A stretch of 64,000 bases of DNA. It comes from Athripsodes cinereus (lineage: Eukaryota; Arthropoda; Insecta; Trichoptera; Leptoceridae). This document shows, piece after piece, positions 1 through 11,732 of this stretch (position 1 is its first letter; the number at the start of each line of letters is the position of its first letter). The notes under the pieces were generated by a model, which was not told the origin of the DNA, made no database searches, and saw only the letters and a list, made by a program, of their open reading frames with translations. The position numbers and the translations under genes were made by a program. The DNA lies in NCBI GenBank assembly GCA_947579605.1, contig OX388327.1:2467122-2531121 (forward strand), given 5' to 3'.

Positions 1-375
1 TCAGATTAAAAGTAATATATATTCTCAAATTTCTAAGTTAAATCAAGAAAAAAGGGAGCTCAATAGGTTTTCGATTTTATAAAGAACTTTGGGTTCCTTG
101 AAATGTCGAAAGACATTATATGGAAACAAATTGCGCAATATTGCTAGTTTCTGTTGTCTTTGGTTTAAATAACTCAATATCTTAAAAAAACATTTACGAG
201 TAACCGTGATTTGATAAGCCTGTTATTTTTCACATTCAAGGATCATCACTAAATGATCTATCACTGTTATATTTTGCTTACACTACCATATCCTTTCACC
301 ACTAATCAAGTTAAATAAATATATCGCAGTCCAAAGGAATGTCACCCCACCTTCTATTATTTCTGCACAGAGACA
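1..375. other. upstream flank of gene A
   Basis: AT-rich sequence with no open frame, RNA gene or recognised repeat. It should contain distal regulatory sequence of gene A, but no specific site can be named. Confidence 0.4.
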
Positions 376-382
376 TCAACGA

Positions 383-390
383 TATAAATA
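383..390 (+). promoter_or_regulatory. TATA box of cuticle gene A
   Basis: The octamer TATAAATA lies about 28 bases before a plausible start site near 411 and about 170 bases before the ATG at 559. Genes B and C show the same layout, which supports the call. The exact transcription start is inferred. Confidence 0.6.
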
Positions 391-558
391 TTAGGAACGA
401 AACCAAAACAACATCAAACACATTGAAAGCAGTGTTCCAAGGAATAGGCTTTCAACACACAAAACCTTTAATATTTTGATACGAAATTGAAGTAAAAGCT
501 TTTTGATATTGTCTGTGCTTATTTTCCTGTGTGAATTATATATCTAAATAGATTCAAA

Positions 559-1762
559 ATGAATATTTTGGTAAGTTTATATCACAATTTATTTGTTTGT
601 TTTGCACAAATAGTTTAATCTATTTAGTCAAATTATCATTCCACATGACCCCCAACAAGATTCCTATTTTATATTTTTTTCCGAGTTTACTGCAAAAGGC
701 GAATATTCGTAAAGATACTGAATATGCCATATACGACAGCATTGATAAAATATATGGGATATTTTGTGATCGAAATATCACTCTTATTGCATCAATTTTA
801 GCTTCAATTTAACAATTAAAAGAAAAAGAATTCTTGTTCCAATAATAAAGGATTACCTTTAAATAATAAAAATTATTATTTACTTATCATTTACTGTACA
901 TTGATTACAAACAATTTCAAAGAGAAATTCATTCAAATTAAGTACAATTAATAAACAGGGGGTGAGATTATTATTTTAAACTTATTTTTGTCATATTTTT
1001 TTTTTTTTTTTTAAGATATATCTGGGTTTTTGTTATAAACCCAAATACAACCTTATACACCTTTCACAGTAAGCTACTAAAAGCTTGTGTCGTGAAAGGG
1101 GAGTTTGCCGGCACCTGGTATCGAACCACGTTATGTCTTATATATAAAATTCATTATTTTGTGTAAAATTTTGTATGTAATAATTGTATTCTAAATGTTT
1201 GTTACAGTACATAACCACACTTTTGTGCATGGGAGCTGGTGTTTACAGTTGGAAAGAAGTTGATGATGGAAGCTGGAAGGGCGAAGGTCTCGCCGAATCA
1301 CAAGATCATGGTCAATGGAATGTAGAAGACAAAGGACATTGGGCAGTACCACACTATGCTCCACAACACAAATGGGAACCAGCGCCCTTGGGACACGATG
1401 GAAGAGTAATTGACACACCTGAAGTAGCCCATGCTAAAGCAGCTCATATAGCAGCATTAGAGCACGCAAGAGCAGCTGCACCAGCTGATCCACATTGGGC
1501 AGAACCTAAATGGGCTCCTGAACCCAAATGGGCTCCAGAACCCAAATGGGCTCCAGAACCTAAATGGGCACCAGAACCAAAATGGGCTCCAGAACCAAAA
1601 TGGACTGGTCCACCAGCTCACATTGAACTCACACATGATGGGAAGAATTTGAAAGATACTCCAGAAGTCGCTCATGCTAAGGCTGCTCATTTAGCGGCTG
1701 TCGCTGCTGCAGCTTCTAAATCTCACATTCATGCCCCAGCTTACTACCACGGCTCATGGTAA
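559..1762 (+). CDS. cuticle protein A, two exons (559-570, 1208-1762)
   Basis: Secreted structural cuticle protein of 188 residues. Exon 1 is only ATG plus three codons (MNIL) followed by the donor GTAAGT at 571. Exon 2 begins after TTACAG at 1208, in phase 0. Joined, residues 1-18 form a hydrophobic signal peptide ending near VYS. The mature part has [18 protein letters not shown] at 67-84, a hexapeptide EPKWAP repeated about six times at 103-136, and a second motif copy ([19 protein letters not shown]) at 147-165. There is no R&R chitin-binding consensus. The paired motif is what I associate with the insect pupal cuticle protein C1 type (Pfam Cuticle_3-like), recalled rather than searched. 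The N-terminal KGEGLAESQ recurs as KGEGLHESQ near the C-terminus of protein C. A start at a TTG at 1184, inside the intron, is rejected because it gives no signal peptide and ignores the splice sites. Confidence 0.86.
880..975 (-). mobile_element. LINE 3'-end fragment in intron of gene A
   Basis: It matches the tail of the stem-loop LINE family (compare 7487-7620): a run reading TTTACTGTACATTGATTACA, then the fragment stops just before the stem-loop. It lies inside the 637-bp intron of gene A. Confidence 0.55.
1014..1130 (-). mobile_element. SINE family A fragment in intron of gene A
   Basis: Antisense copy of the tRNA-derived SINE described at 59911. It keeps the AAACCC/GGGTTT tail hairpin and the body up to the B-box (complement of GGTTCGATACC) and lacks the A-box head. 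A T-run precedes it, as expected for a reversed A-rich tail. Confidence 0.85.
1495..1605 (+). repeat. coding hexapeptide tandem repeat in gene A
   Basis: About six 18-base units encode EPKWAP. Units differ at synonymous positions (CCT/CCC/CCA, GAA fixed), so the peptide is conserved more strictly than the DNA. Confidence 0.85.
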
Positions 1763-2835
1763 ACATATTATATATTCATTAGACCAAAACTTGCTCATGC
1801 TTTGTGGCTCCAAAACTGACTGATTATGTTTATAACTATTGTTTATTTTATTTATTTCTATCGTTGTATTAAATGGACAAAGATAAAGAAGAAAGTGGTA
1901 TGCAAAACAAGAAATATCTTCATTGATTACAAAAAGCAGAAAGAATGTCAAGGATTTGGACCAAGAAAATACCGAATACCACTAGTTTTGTGAATGAAAT
2001 TGATTTTTTTTAACTGAATCGAAAAACAAGATATTATGAAAGGATTCTGAGAATGGTTTTGAGGATATGGTAATAAAAAGCTTTATAAGTGTACTTTAAA
2101 ATGATAATTAAGAGAACATATTTTTTTGTGAAAATACATAAAATGTGATAAGTTTAGTGTCAAAAAGTGATTTGAATGAACTATTTAAGTGGTATTATCA
2201 TCGTCATCATCGAATACGTCAGTCCTTCGATCCTGACCATCATGCTTCGATCTTTAAACCATCTGTCTACACCTCGAGAGATTGTCTGCCATGTGCAGAG
2301 CCCTATACAGTGAGCTCTGTGCGTCTTTATGTCTTGTGATGTGAAAAATTGTGCTAGGTTGGTTTGAATCGGATCAATATGGTAGAATATTTGAGCTTTT
2401 TGTAATCATGTAGCTTTTTAGTTGTGCTTTTGAATCAATATATTTTATACTAGACAACTTGATTTGTATCTTTTGAAAGACTATATTTTTTTCTATCTAT
2501 TTTCTATGTAATTCGGATTTGCTACTATTTATATTTTCTTTTGATATTAACAAAAAATATCTGTTACCTTTATGAGACTGATTATTTACTTATTTTTATT
2601 TATTTATTCTTGGTGTTTATTTATACTTAGGTATTTTCTTCTAGTCTATTTCTTTTATTTTTCATTTTCTGTCCATTTATTGTTTCTTTATTTTTGTCTT
2701 TTTAATTTATGTATATTTATTTGATATTTGTGTATTTATCTCTTATTACAAATGTATGCCATATTAAAATATATAACAATAAAAATATTATACAAAATAA
2801 TTTCTGACTTTTCTTAATTATTCTGGGTTTATTAT
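1763..2835. other. 3' flank of gene A, AT-rich
   Basis: Candidate poly(A) signals AATAAA lie at 2072-2077 and 2778-2783; which is used cannot be decided. A short GC-richer patch near 2190-2340 looks like an eroded repeat. No coding sequence seen. Confidence 0.45.
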
Positions 2836-2839
2836 GAAT

Positions 2840-3000
2840 CAAAATAAATTGGGTGCTACTGCTATTTTATTCTTTTTGCACATCATCATTACATAACAGA
2901 GTTGACAAAACAAAACAAAATTATGTAGTATCGAGATTACTGCTTTGAAGTGATTTCTTCCATCTAATCATGACATTTTCTCCCTTCTACTAGGAAAGCA
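2840..3000 (-). mobile_element. CR1/jockey-like LINE 3'-end fragment
   Basis: The stretch with CTTTTTGCACATCATCATTA and the T-rich block after it matches the 3' tail of the LINE fragment at 10845-11235, in the same orientation. It is noncoding and truncated. Confidence 0.5.
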
Positions 3001-3655
3001 AAAAAGATAAGCAATCATTTTAAATCCCAGAATATGCAGCTTAAAATTCCGAGGTTCCATCTCCAATGTGCCGACTACCTTTTTTTTTATAAAAAAGGCA
3101 GCGCCCGCCACATTCCTCGTGCCGTACCTGTAGATATGCCTTACCTGCTGACTAACTTAACTGGTTTCTTTCAAAACCTTTATTGTTTTTGAAATGTATG
3201 TAATAGGTAAGTCACATCCTCGGAGGTCCTATGCTGGACTCTGAGAAAGTGAGACTTCTCACACCAAGACAAATAGTGAGCTACATGACGCACCTAGGTC
3301 TTGAGAGTGAGATATGACACAGAAGGATGTCACAATAGATCTGTTATGGTCGCAGTGACACAAGGGATGTAAGGTCCCTTGACCTTTTAAAGAAAAAAAA
3401 ATAGGTAAGCTGGAAGGTGTTGATACCAGGCAATAAACTCGCCAATTGAGATCACGAGATTTTCCTAGTAAATAAAATGTTACAATTTTTAATAAAAATG
3501 AAGTACCTATATTAATTCATATTTTCTCTGGTGATATTTTTATATTCACAGATTGAAAGGAAACACGTTTTGTGTATAACGCAGCACAAGCCAAGTAACC
3601 AACGTAATAATTAGAAACACAGATGTTCAGGTATGAAAGAAGTCCAATATTTCAG

Positions 3656-4345
3656 CATAAGTAGGAAAGAGACCATCATTATCATCTTTTATACGCGGCG
3701 GCAGAATTGCCATCCACACTTCTCAGCATTATACAACCAGATAAGTCTCCATATGATCAGTCATGGTCACACAAAAACTTAACAGTCTAATGCCGGGAAA
3801 AATTCACCTATCCAGATATACAGGATATCAAAGGATTAGGCTCAAAACGCGGGATCAAAATACCAGCATTGTGCCTGAAATATCTGTGTTCAAAAACTTT
3901 TTTACAATATTACAAGTGTTTATTTTAATAGATTTTTGAATTTTAATATACAAATTAACCGGTAAATCTAATTTTTGTAAATTATTTATTAAAGATTTCG
4001 GAGTTACCCCTGTAGCTGACATGACTAAAGGTATTATATAAATGGATCTATGTAGAATGCCAAATATTTTTTATTTCTCCTGCTAGTTCTGTATATTTAC
4101 GTATTTTTTCTGCGACGGTTGTTTGTATATTATGTGTATTTGGAACAGCGATGTCTATTAGGTACGTTATTTTATTACGTTTATCATGTAATACTAAATC
4201 GGGTTTATTATGATGTATTTGTCTATCTGTTATTATGGTTTTATCATAATAGAGCCTGTAATTTTGATTTGCTAAAACCAGTTCCGGGTTGTATTTATAA
4301 TAAGGTATTACTATTTGTGAGTTTAAAAGATTATGCTTAAAAGAT
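3656..4345 (-). mobile_element. non-LTR retrotransposon C-terminal fragment, copy 1
   Basis: Read on the minus strand this encodes pieces of a LINE polyprotein end (NTHNIQTTVAEKIRKYTELA, later IVRKFLN), with stops and frameshifts. Two further copies occur at 17806-18420 and 58545-59022. The block DIxxPxxHN...EKIxKYxxLxxEIKxIW is typical of the last domain of several reverse-transcriptase families; the clade is not decided. Confidence 0.75.
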
Positions 4346-4399
4346 TATCCTTACAGAGTGAAACAGCATAACTTATATTATCGATAATAATTTATAAAT

Positions 4400-4500
4400 A
4401 AATAATTAAAAACACTGTTGTATTTTCACTACTTATATTTATTTAAACTCTAACGTTTTTGTCCACTTCAATGGACATTCTCAAGAGTATTGAATCAAAT
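4400..4500 (-). mobile_element. Penelope-like element terminus
   Basis: On the minus strand it carries CTTGAGAATG, a 5-bp hairpin stem GTCCA/TGGAC, then AAAACG, and about 50 bases on a GTGAAAATACAACAGTGTTT block. The same order of parts occurs at the ends of the Penelope-like element at 51946-53109. No ORF is attached. Confidence 0.6.
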
Positions 4501-4904
4501 ATGAATTTTCACAGTTTGAACACAAACACCCTTCAACATTATTGATAATATTGTAACATAATTTTAATACAATTTTGTACTGGGTTACCAGGCTAGTAAG
4601 ACTATGAAATAAATAGTCACATTGCTACGCACCGTCTATGTATATTGAGAAAGTGAACCACATAAACTATAGACACCTAGAGTAAATGCAAGCGGTGAAA
4701 TATTTACCTTTAATTTGCAATCTACAATAATTGAATATAGGTACTCTAATTCAATTGTTGGTTGCGTAAACGCTGCAAGACCATATCTTATCAATTTAAT
4801 AATTAAAGTTGATATTTTCAACAGACGGTAGGTACTTGGTGGAAATTCATGTTGAATTAATTATAAATAAGTTTTTTATTTACAATTAATTTAATTATTG
4901 ATTT

Positions 4905-5140
4905 GTCTCGTGGAGTCCTCGGCAAAAATATATCTAGCATTCTTCTCTGTAAGTTTTCGAGTGTCCTGTAAAAAGCAGGTATTTGTAAAACAGTCCACAT
5001 AAAACATTTAACATATTATTGTTCAGTTCAGTGATGAGGCATTTCACCCATTTTGAATGTTTTATTTTTTATTGGCAGTTATTCAGGCAGGCAGGTGACC
5101 AGCAGATTAAGTGAATGCCATAAACGTGCAGCTTGTCTGC
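4905..5140 (+). repeat. family B short repeat, degenerate copy
   Basis: It keeps the diagnostic GTTTTCGAGTGTCCTGTAAA and the GATGAGGCATTTCACCCATT region and loses the triplet tail. A 40-base antisense scrap (CTTTTACAGGATACTCGAAA) follows at 5240-5272. Confidence 0.7.
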
Positions 5141-5279
5141 ATCTCCGTGCCAACTGAAAAATTAAGATGGCTTATCGTTGAATAAATAATTGTAAATATT
5201 TGACTTAGGTACATATATGCGAGATTTTACGAAAACCTGTCTTTTACAGGATACTCGAAAATGGTTAACTTTTGAACGG

Positions 5280-6305
5280 AATATATAACAAACGTGAGTC
5301 TTTAACAGTGCGATTATTATTATATATAGTATGTTTCACTTTCTGTTGTGTTTTTACACTTACACCTACACTAAAATTACAAAAATGGCGATATCTCGAA
5401 TATAAGACATTTCTACTTGTTGAGTTATGACGATATTTTTTGCTGCTATGGTTTGCAAAAAGTGTTTCTAAATTGGTGAACCTTACATCGTGACCGTTAG
5501 AATGGCGTAACCGGTAAACGTTGTGCATGGACATCAAAAATGATAACTTAAGCCGATAACTGTTGTGTATATTGCATTATTTTATATTTATTTCTGACGC
5601 GGATACATAATATTATTATGTATCTGAGATTATGTGTTATGTTTTTGCATTTAAATTTAAATTCTTGACACAGACAACTTCGTTGAAGATAAAACATTAT
5701 CATGTACAGCGTCCTCAAGGTGCTATGGCACAAAGATGGCGCTTTAAATACTCTCTGTTTATTTTTATTAATAAGCCCGCCTAGAGCCAATTCGTAAGCA
5801 TTGGGACGTCTTTTTCTTCCGATTAGATTTTACACAATGTTACATTGTGTAAACATGGTTCTCCAATCGAGATATCTGATTGATTTTTGTCATCTGCACA
5901 TTGTGTCCAAATCCGGCGAAGTAATAAAATATTAAGAAATATTCTATACATTTACAGAAATTTAGTAAAATTGGATTCACAACGTTTTTCCATTGAACTA
6001 TTCAATTGAAACGAGTTGTACCTATATAAAATATACATACTGTAATGATATTGATCTAGATACCTACAATATATTATTTATTACATAATTACTATTCGAG
6101 TCATGCCAAATATTCAATAAAAATAAATTAAATGAACAACACAATGTGTATGTACGAGTGCTAACTTGGTAACAATTATTATTCTTTCTTTCCACAACCA
6201 GCCTAAGCCGTTGCGTCATATTAGGAAATGCACGTACATTTGAAATTGTTATAAAAATATCATTGAAAATATTTATAAATATTAATGTTTTACGATATAA
6301 TAGGT
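5280..6305. other. AT-rich interval without recognised genes
   Basis: Open frames on the minus strand here are short, start in low-complexity sequence and show no protein family features. No repeat of the window was recognised inside. Confidence 0.4.
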
Positions 6306-6313
6306 AAAAAGAG

Positions 6314-6386
6314 GTGGCCGATAGCATGATGGTAGTCTCAGTCTTTCAATCGAAGGATCCGGGTTCGATTCCATGTGCTGTCGGCA
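6314..6386 (+). repeat. tRNA-like sequence, probably pseudogene or SINE head
   Basis: GCCGATA at the 5' side pairs over seven bases (one G-T) with TGTCGGC at the 3' side, and GGGTTCGATTCC is a good B-box. The T-arm does not pair properly and the anticodon loop is six or seven bases depending on register. A functional tRNA is therefore unlikely. It stands directly before a family A SINE. Confidence 0.4.
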
Positions 6387-6409
6387 TACTCCACTTTTAC
6401 GATACAACC

Positions 6410-6581
6410 GAGTTCGTCAGTAAACTGAGGTAGAGTCTCAGCCTTGTGACCATGAGGTTTGCGGTTCGATCCCAGGTGCCGGCCAACTCCCCTTTCACGA
6501 CACAAGTTTTTAGCTTTCTATGAAAGGTGTATAAGGCTATATTTGGGTTTATAATAAAAACCCAGATACATCTTTTTTTTT
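6410..6581 (+). mobile_element. SINE family A copy
   Basis: Nearly full length: A-box region, B-box GGTTCGATCCC, the conserved CTCCCCTTTCACGACACAAG, the tail hairpin and a T-run after the tail. Moderately diverged at its head. Confidence 0.88.
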
Positions 6582-6809
6582 AAATCTTGTTGTTTATTGT
6601 AAGGGTGTTTAAGGTGTCCTTGGATTTCAAAGAATTACAGATTCATCTTTGTCATTTTCATATCGTCTATTAAAGTGTCTTCTCTTCTATTTAATCCTAC
6701 TTTACAAGAGCATTATATCCCTCGATTTTCCCTTGCCTTTCCTTCTCCTTTATTTAAGTCGCACATAATTAACTAAATATGCAATATAAACTTCAACAAT
6801 GTACAATAG

Positions 6810-7065
6810 AGTACCCGGCACTGAATTGGTCTGCCATTCTTTTCCGCAAGTTTTCGAGTGTCCTGTAAAAGGCGGATGTTTCAAAAATAAATTCACTTCA
6901 ACTTTTAAATTCAGCGATTAGGTACGTTTGCCACCCTTCCTGAATGCCTTAATTTTTTGCTAGCACGGAGAGGACAGTTTGAATTACATTTTAACATACA
7001 ACTGATCTGCTAGCTACCCCACCTGTGGGATATGCCGTCATAGTGTAGTAGTAATAGTAGTAGTA
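6810..7065 (+). repeat. family B short repeat, near full copy
   Basis: It runs from GAGTACCCGGCACTGAATTG through TTTTCGAGTGTCCTGTAAAA to GGGATATGCCGTCATAGTG and ends in GTAGTAATAGTAGTAGTAGA. This is one of the best copies for defining the (TAG)n 3' end. Confidence 0.8.
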
Positions 7066-7486
7066 GAGACCTTTCACACTCTCTACAAAAAGACTCTACG
7101 ACACTACATAACACTTATGTATGTAAATAAATTATTCAAAAGTAGATGTCATTTTATGATAACTATATTAAAAATGAGCCGTTACATAATATCGATTATA
7201 ATAATATATTGTTATAAATCAATAAAAGTTAATATTTTATATAAATAAAAAAATGGTTAATTTCTTTGTACAATAATTTATTGTCAGTTTATTACATAGA
7301 CATGTGTAGTGATAAGAGTGGACTCATTTTCACAAAACTTTTAAGACACTATACAATTGGGCCGAGAAAATCAAACAGTTAATATTAAGAGAAGAATAGG
7401 TCTTAGTTGGACAGCCTTTGGCAAAATGGATTACATACTTATACATTGAAAATCCCTATTAACCTTAAGCGAAAAGTCTAAGATAT

Positions 7487-7620
7487 ATTTATTTATTTAT
7501 TCATTCTTTACTGTACATTTATTCCATACAATTTCATTGAAGGTATACATTCAAATTAAATACAATCAATATTACAGAGGGCGAGTTTATCGCAAAAACG
7601 CGATCTCTTCCAACTAACAA
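7487..7620 (-). mobile_element. LINE 3' end with stem-loop
   Basis: On the minus strand: GTTAGTTGGAAGAGATCGCG, loop TTTTT, GCGATAAACTCGCCCTCTGT, then a body ending in ATTTA repeats. This is the reference copy for the stem-loop LINE-tail family; others lie at 13204, 14955, 17931, 26487, 34190, 42065, 43738 and 45331. Confidence 0.75.
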
Positions 7621-7804
7621 AAGGCATATGTGCGTTGCCAGTGTCAACATATGACATAGACTAAGCAGGTAATTGAGAAAATGTGAGTCCCCGAAATAAC
7701 CATGGACAGGAGTGTGTTTGGTACTACCCTTAAAGACAGAGGGCGTAGCAAAACAATAAGACATAATACAGAAATATATGTACATGGGGTATTATAATTA
7801 TGAA

Positions 7805-7885
7805 TATAGTGGAAGCGAAAGATGCATGTAAAGATAGATCTATATGGCGTTCCCTTACCCTGTTTGAGACACGGCGTGAGGGTAC
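7805..7885 (+). mobile_element. LINE C-terminal scrap
   Basis: It encodes VEAKDACKDRSIWRS and the ending DTA followed by a stop, matching the better copies at 14735-14930 and 40441-40555. Confidence 0.65.
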
Positions 7886-8199
7886 CTATATGTAGATAGA
7901 TAGATATTCTATGTCTTGCTACTATGTCTATGATTTATTAACTTTTTATTTTTATTCTATGTTTAGTCATACTCCGATTGACTTCAATAATATACTTGAG
8001 AAAAACATATTTATTCTATATTATTTAACTAAGTATCTATTATTTTATTTACTTTATTTTTGGACAATATAGGGGGTTTGCCTTTTAAATGTTTAAATAG
8101 ATTATATAATATTTAACAAAGAAAAACTTCTGAAATATATCTACAAAATTAAATCAATTTATAAAATGCAAATTAAAAACGAGTGAACGTAATTGCACA

Positions 8200-8275
8200 G
8201 AATGTCTACTACTAACATCCTATCACGGTATATCCAACAAGTGGGGTAGCCAGCAGACCAGCTGCATGTAACAAA
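8200..8275 (-). repeat. family B short repeat, 3' part
   Basis: Reverse-oriented end of family B: triplets CTACTACTAA, then the complement of GGGATATGCCGTGA and GCTACCCCACTTG, breaking off after the CAGCTGCATGTA block. Confidence 0.75.
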
Positions 8276-8287
8276 CAATTAAAAAAA

Positions 8288-8503
8288 TATATCTATATCC
8301 AGGTTTTGTTATAAACCCAAATGCAACCTTATACACCTTTCACGGTAAGCTAATAAAAGCTTGTGTCGCGAAAGGGGAGTTTGCCGGCACCTGGTATTGA
8401 ACCACGGACCGTGAACAAGAGTTCACGAGGCCGAGACTCTACCTCCAGGCTAAACTCCCCTTTCTTGACGCAAGCTTTGAGCTTACTGTGAAAGGTGTAT
8501 TGA
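8288..8503 (-). mobile_element. SINE family A, full antisense copy plus sense scrap
   Basis: 8288-8452 is an antisense copy. It abuts a sense-strand scrap (8453-8503, CTCCCCTTTCTTGACGCAAG onward) so that the two face each other, giving a head-to-head arrangement. Confidence 0.8.
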
Positions 8504-8924
8504 TACTTACATCTAAAAAAAAGATTAAAACAGAAAAAAATACAACATTTAGAGAACCCAAAATTATATGCATTTACTATTGGAATAAAAAAATATTGAA
8601 TGCACCCTGAAACATAACAAACTTATAGGTTAATTAGGTTATAGGTTAAAAATATAGGTTAATCTTCAAAAAAAAATTTAAATTATCTTTTTAGTTTCTA
8701 TTTTATGTATATGCAATAGTTAATTCTGACGAAATCTGTATTATAAGCGTGTCAGCAGCCAATGAGAAAACAGCTAAGACAGTGGCGTCATGTCAGCGCT
8801 GTGTGATGAGGCGCGACAAACTCTGCTGTAATTATTAAATTTAATATTTTACGTAACACTTTATCAACACAGTTTTGAGTGCATTTATTGAAATAATAAT
8901 GAAAGCGGTATAAATGAAGTAAAT

Positions 8925-9010
8925 CATCGGCGCCCTTGAGATGGTCTATGGACTGTTAAACGGGGTCAAAATAAAATCATCCAGAATCATCATCATCATC
9001 AAAGATTGGA
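8925..9010 (+). repeat. LINE 3' tail with CAT-type repeats
   Basis: The phrase GGCGCCCTTGAGATGGTCTA followed by ATCATCATCATCATCA resembles the tails after CR1-like LINE ends at 35740 and 53530. No coding part remains. Confidence 0.4.
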
Positions 9011-9334
9011 CAGTTAAGAAGGATATATGGTTAAAGTTTTAGAGATAATGTAAAATATCAGTGTTATTATATGAGAAGGCCGATGTGATAGATGTAGATA
9101 GTGAAAATAACAGTGTCATACGAGAAAGCCAATATGATACAAATACCCACACTTCCCTTTCCATTTATTCTCTACCCTCCATACAATTTTAATTATTTTT
9201 CTTGGTTTTACTAAATTTCATTGTAGTATTGTTTTATTCTATTATTAATATTAATTGATTGAGTTCATTATAGTTATTATTTTAGAAATATATGAAAGAC
9301 ATAATAGAGAATTAATGTACATCTGATGTTTGCT

Positions 9335-9597
9335 GTAGGTTTTGCTCCTGGCATTTTGATATAAATCGGTTGGATGCCTGGGATCACTGGTACTCTTTGA
9401 GTTTCTATTCCGGATGCATTGAGGTGTTAGGTTTGCCTGGACCTGCGGCTGACTCAGGAATTAACCATTAACGCCTGTAATAGGGCACATCTTTGTATTA
9501 AACTTTGTTTCTGTTGTATTCTTTGTGTTTATATGTATATGATGTGCCTGTTGGTGTTTGATTGTTTTCAATAAATAAAATAAAAAAATAACCGGGG
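9335..9597 (+). repeat. probable retroelement 3' end, unclassified
   Basis: A GC-richer block with no stop-free frame that ends TTTTCAATAAATAAAATAAA. The poly(A) signal and A-rich tail suggest a retroposed 3' end, but no second copy was found in the window. Confidence 0.3.
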
Positions 9598-9664
9598 TGT
9601 ATGAAAATAGCCTACGGTAATTTCGGTATCTCGATAATAATATGATATAGGATTAACGGGCTGT

Positions 9665-9840
9665 TTCACCACCTCTGGATAAAGTGCCGGATAGCCAATC
9701 CAACACAAATCTAACGGATAAAACGAAAAATGCGTTTCACGACTCTCTGACAGCGCTATCCTATAGATAAAGTTCTAGATAAGTTATCCTATAAATGGTT
9801 AAAAAAGGGCGCTAGGAGGCATGACCTTCCAACGTTCAGA
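9665..9840 (+). mobile_element. possible DNA-transposon fragment
   Basis: It begins GGCTGTTTCACCACCTCTGG and continues with TCTAACGGATAAAACG. I recall similar starts from insect PIF/Harbinger-type elements. The opposite end is not visible, so this is a weak call. Confidence 0.3.
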
Positions 9841-9849
9841 AAAATAGAA

Positions 9850-10840
9850 CACCTTGACTAGATCGCAAAAAACGAACAAGTGAGTGGCTTAGAATTGAAC
9901 TTGGACAAATCGAAAAAAAAGTTTTTTTTTGTAAAGTAAGTTTGTTGAAATATTCTTTGTTTCGAGTTCTATAAAACTGCATTTTTAAACATTGTCAAAT
10001 CTTATGGAATTTGTGTAAAAAAATTAATGTTACTATGGAAATCAGTCAAAATCAAATTAGTTTTTGAGCTTGTGGAACAGCATGAACATGATTTAAGCAA
10101 AAGGCTTTTCCAAGAACAGGAATAAGTAGCGCTCGATCCTTCTGCCTACATCACAAGGGAAATAAACGACAACGTCACATAATATTGATTCAAAGGCCAG
10201 TAGTTTACGAAACCTTAACATAAACTAATAATTTACAATGATACATACAAGAAAGTATGCAAAATCATTTTACACATGGTTTAAATTTAACACAATAAAA
10301 GATAATATATAAAGATAAATTGTATGATGAATGGCAATTTCATGCAAATTAACAAGAATAATTCGATTAAAACTACCGAGTTTGAAATACCACTAAATAA
10401 AAATATTAATAAATAAATTGTACTTACATGTTTTATTGTAATCATCATTAATTATGACAGAAATCAATCGTACTGAAATTTTATTTTATTTTAAATTGTT
10501 TTAAACATGCATGTAAATTACAATTAATACACCGGTACTTCAAGTGTTAACATCACAATGTTAAAATGTAATTGATATCAGGGATCCGCAACATTTTTTA
10601 GTGAATAAAAATTCAGATAATATAAATAATTTTAAACTAATGTTTAAGAATGTATTTCAGTGAGAAGGTTGTATTGTGTAGATGTATGAGATATTAAGGT
10701 TGTGTCGTTGATGGTTGATGTTTTTTTTTTATATATTTGGTAAATTATTTAATGTATATGATATTTAGTGTTTAAAAGGTTAAGTGAATTTGTTAAATAT
10801 AAGAAAAAACCCTACAATCCATCAAAGCACGAGCTCTGCT
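9850..10840. other. AT-rich interval, nothing recognised
   Basis: No ORF with family features and no repeat seen elsewhere in the window. A scrap of the GAGC hairpin described at 49494 sits at 10828-10850. Confidence 0.4.
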
Positions 10841-10844
10841 CAAT

Positions 10845-11235
10845 TTTTATTTATTTATTTTATTCTTCTTGCACATCATCATTCATATAACAAAATAAAC
10901 AAAGCAGTTTACATAAGAAAAAATGTGATGATGTGCAGTGGCGAGATTATCACTATATAGTGATTTCCTCCATCTTACCACGTCACATTAACACTAAACA
11001 GAAATAAAAATAATAATAACAAAAACACATAAATGAGATTCAATCCACACACCTAACACTCCAAAGCGATCGGGAACTATAGGAAGATGCTAGGAGACGG
11101 ATGCTGAGATAGAAGACAATAAATACTTCTTGACAGCGTATTCAAATCCATTAAAAGATTGAGATATTCTATGAGCAGAAGGGAGATTATTCCAGCAACG
11201 AGCACCACATACTGAGAATGATTGAGAATAGAAAT
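10845..11235 (-). mobile_element. CR1/jockey-like LINE C-terminus and 3' UTR
   Basis: Minus-strand reading gives FSVCGARCWNNLPSAHRIS then FNGFEYAVKKYLL. This is the common CR1-type ending FSVxxxRxWNxLPxxxR...FKxxLKxYLL. The 3' UTR and T-rich block follow to 10845. Truncated at its 5' end. Confidence 0.65.
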
Positions 11236-11509
11236 TTGAGGGTATAATAGATATTATAAAAATTGTATAATTGTATTATTATATTTGATGTGCTTTCTAT
11301 TATTTAAATATAAAATATTTAAATTTGAATATTACATTTTGTTAAGAATTTAAATAGATTTTTTTAAATTCATAGTAATTAATTGATGAAGCAGTTGATA
11401 TCTACCTTAAAATACGAGCTGTGATATTATTGGAAAATATTTAACCATATTGCAACTAAGAGGTGAAGAAATGTCTTGTTGAAGAAGCCGGCATTGTCAA
11501 AACATTGAT

Positions 11510-11732
11510 AAAATGCATCCCATCACAGCATCTCTCACAAGAAGCGCAGCCTACAGACTAACTACTTGTAATAAACATACAAATTATACTCTCCATGCTG
11601 CCAATAAAAGTAAAGCCTTTCAGAAAGAGTGCCATACCTCATCGCTGAAATTTTTTTTTTTACGAATACATCGAAAACTTACAAGAAAGAGCAGAACATC
11701 TAATCTTTACCGGGGTCTTCACGAACTTTATA
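11510..11732 (-). repeat. family B short repeat, degenerate
   Basis: Antisense copy from CATCCCATCACAGCATCTCT through CATACCTCATCGCTGAAATT to CGAAAACTTACAAGAAAGAG, missing the tail triplets. An open frame over it is a coincidence. Confidence 0.65.

Noticed and set aside
1184..1762. Continuous ORF for cuticle protein A starting inside the intron
   Set aside because: The first eight codons are intron sequence starting at a TTG. A clean acceptor at 1207 and the exon at 559-570 give a proper signal peptide.
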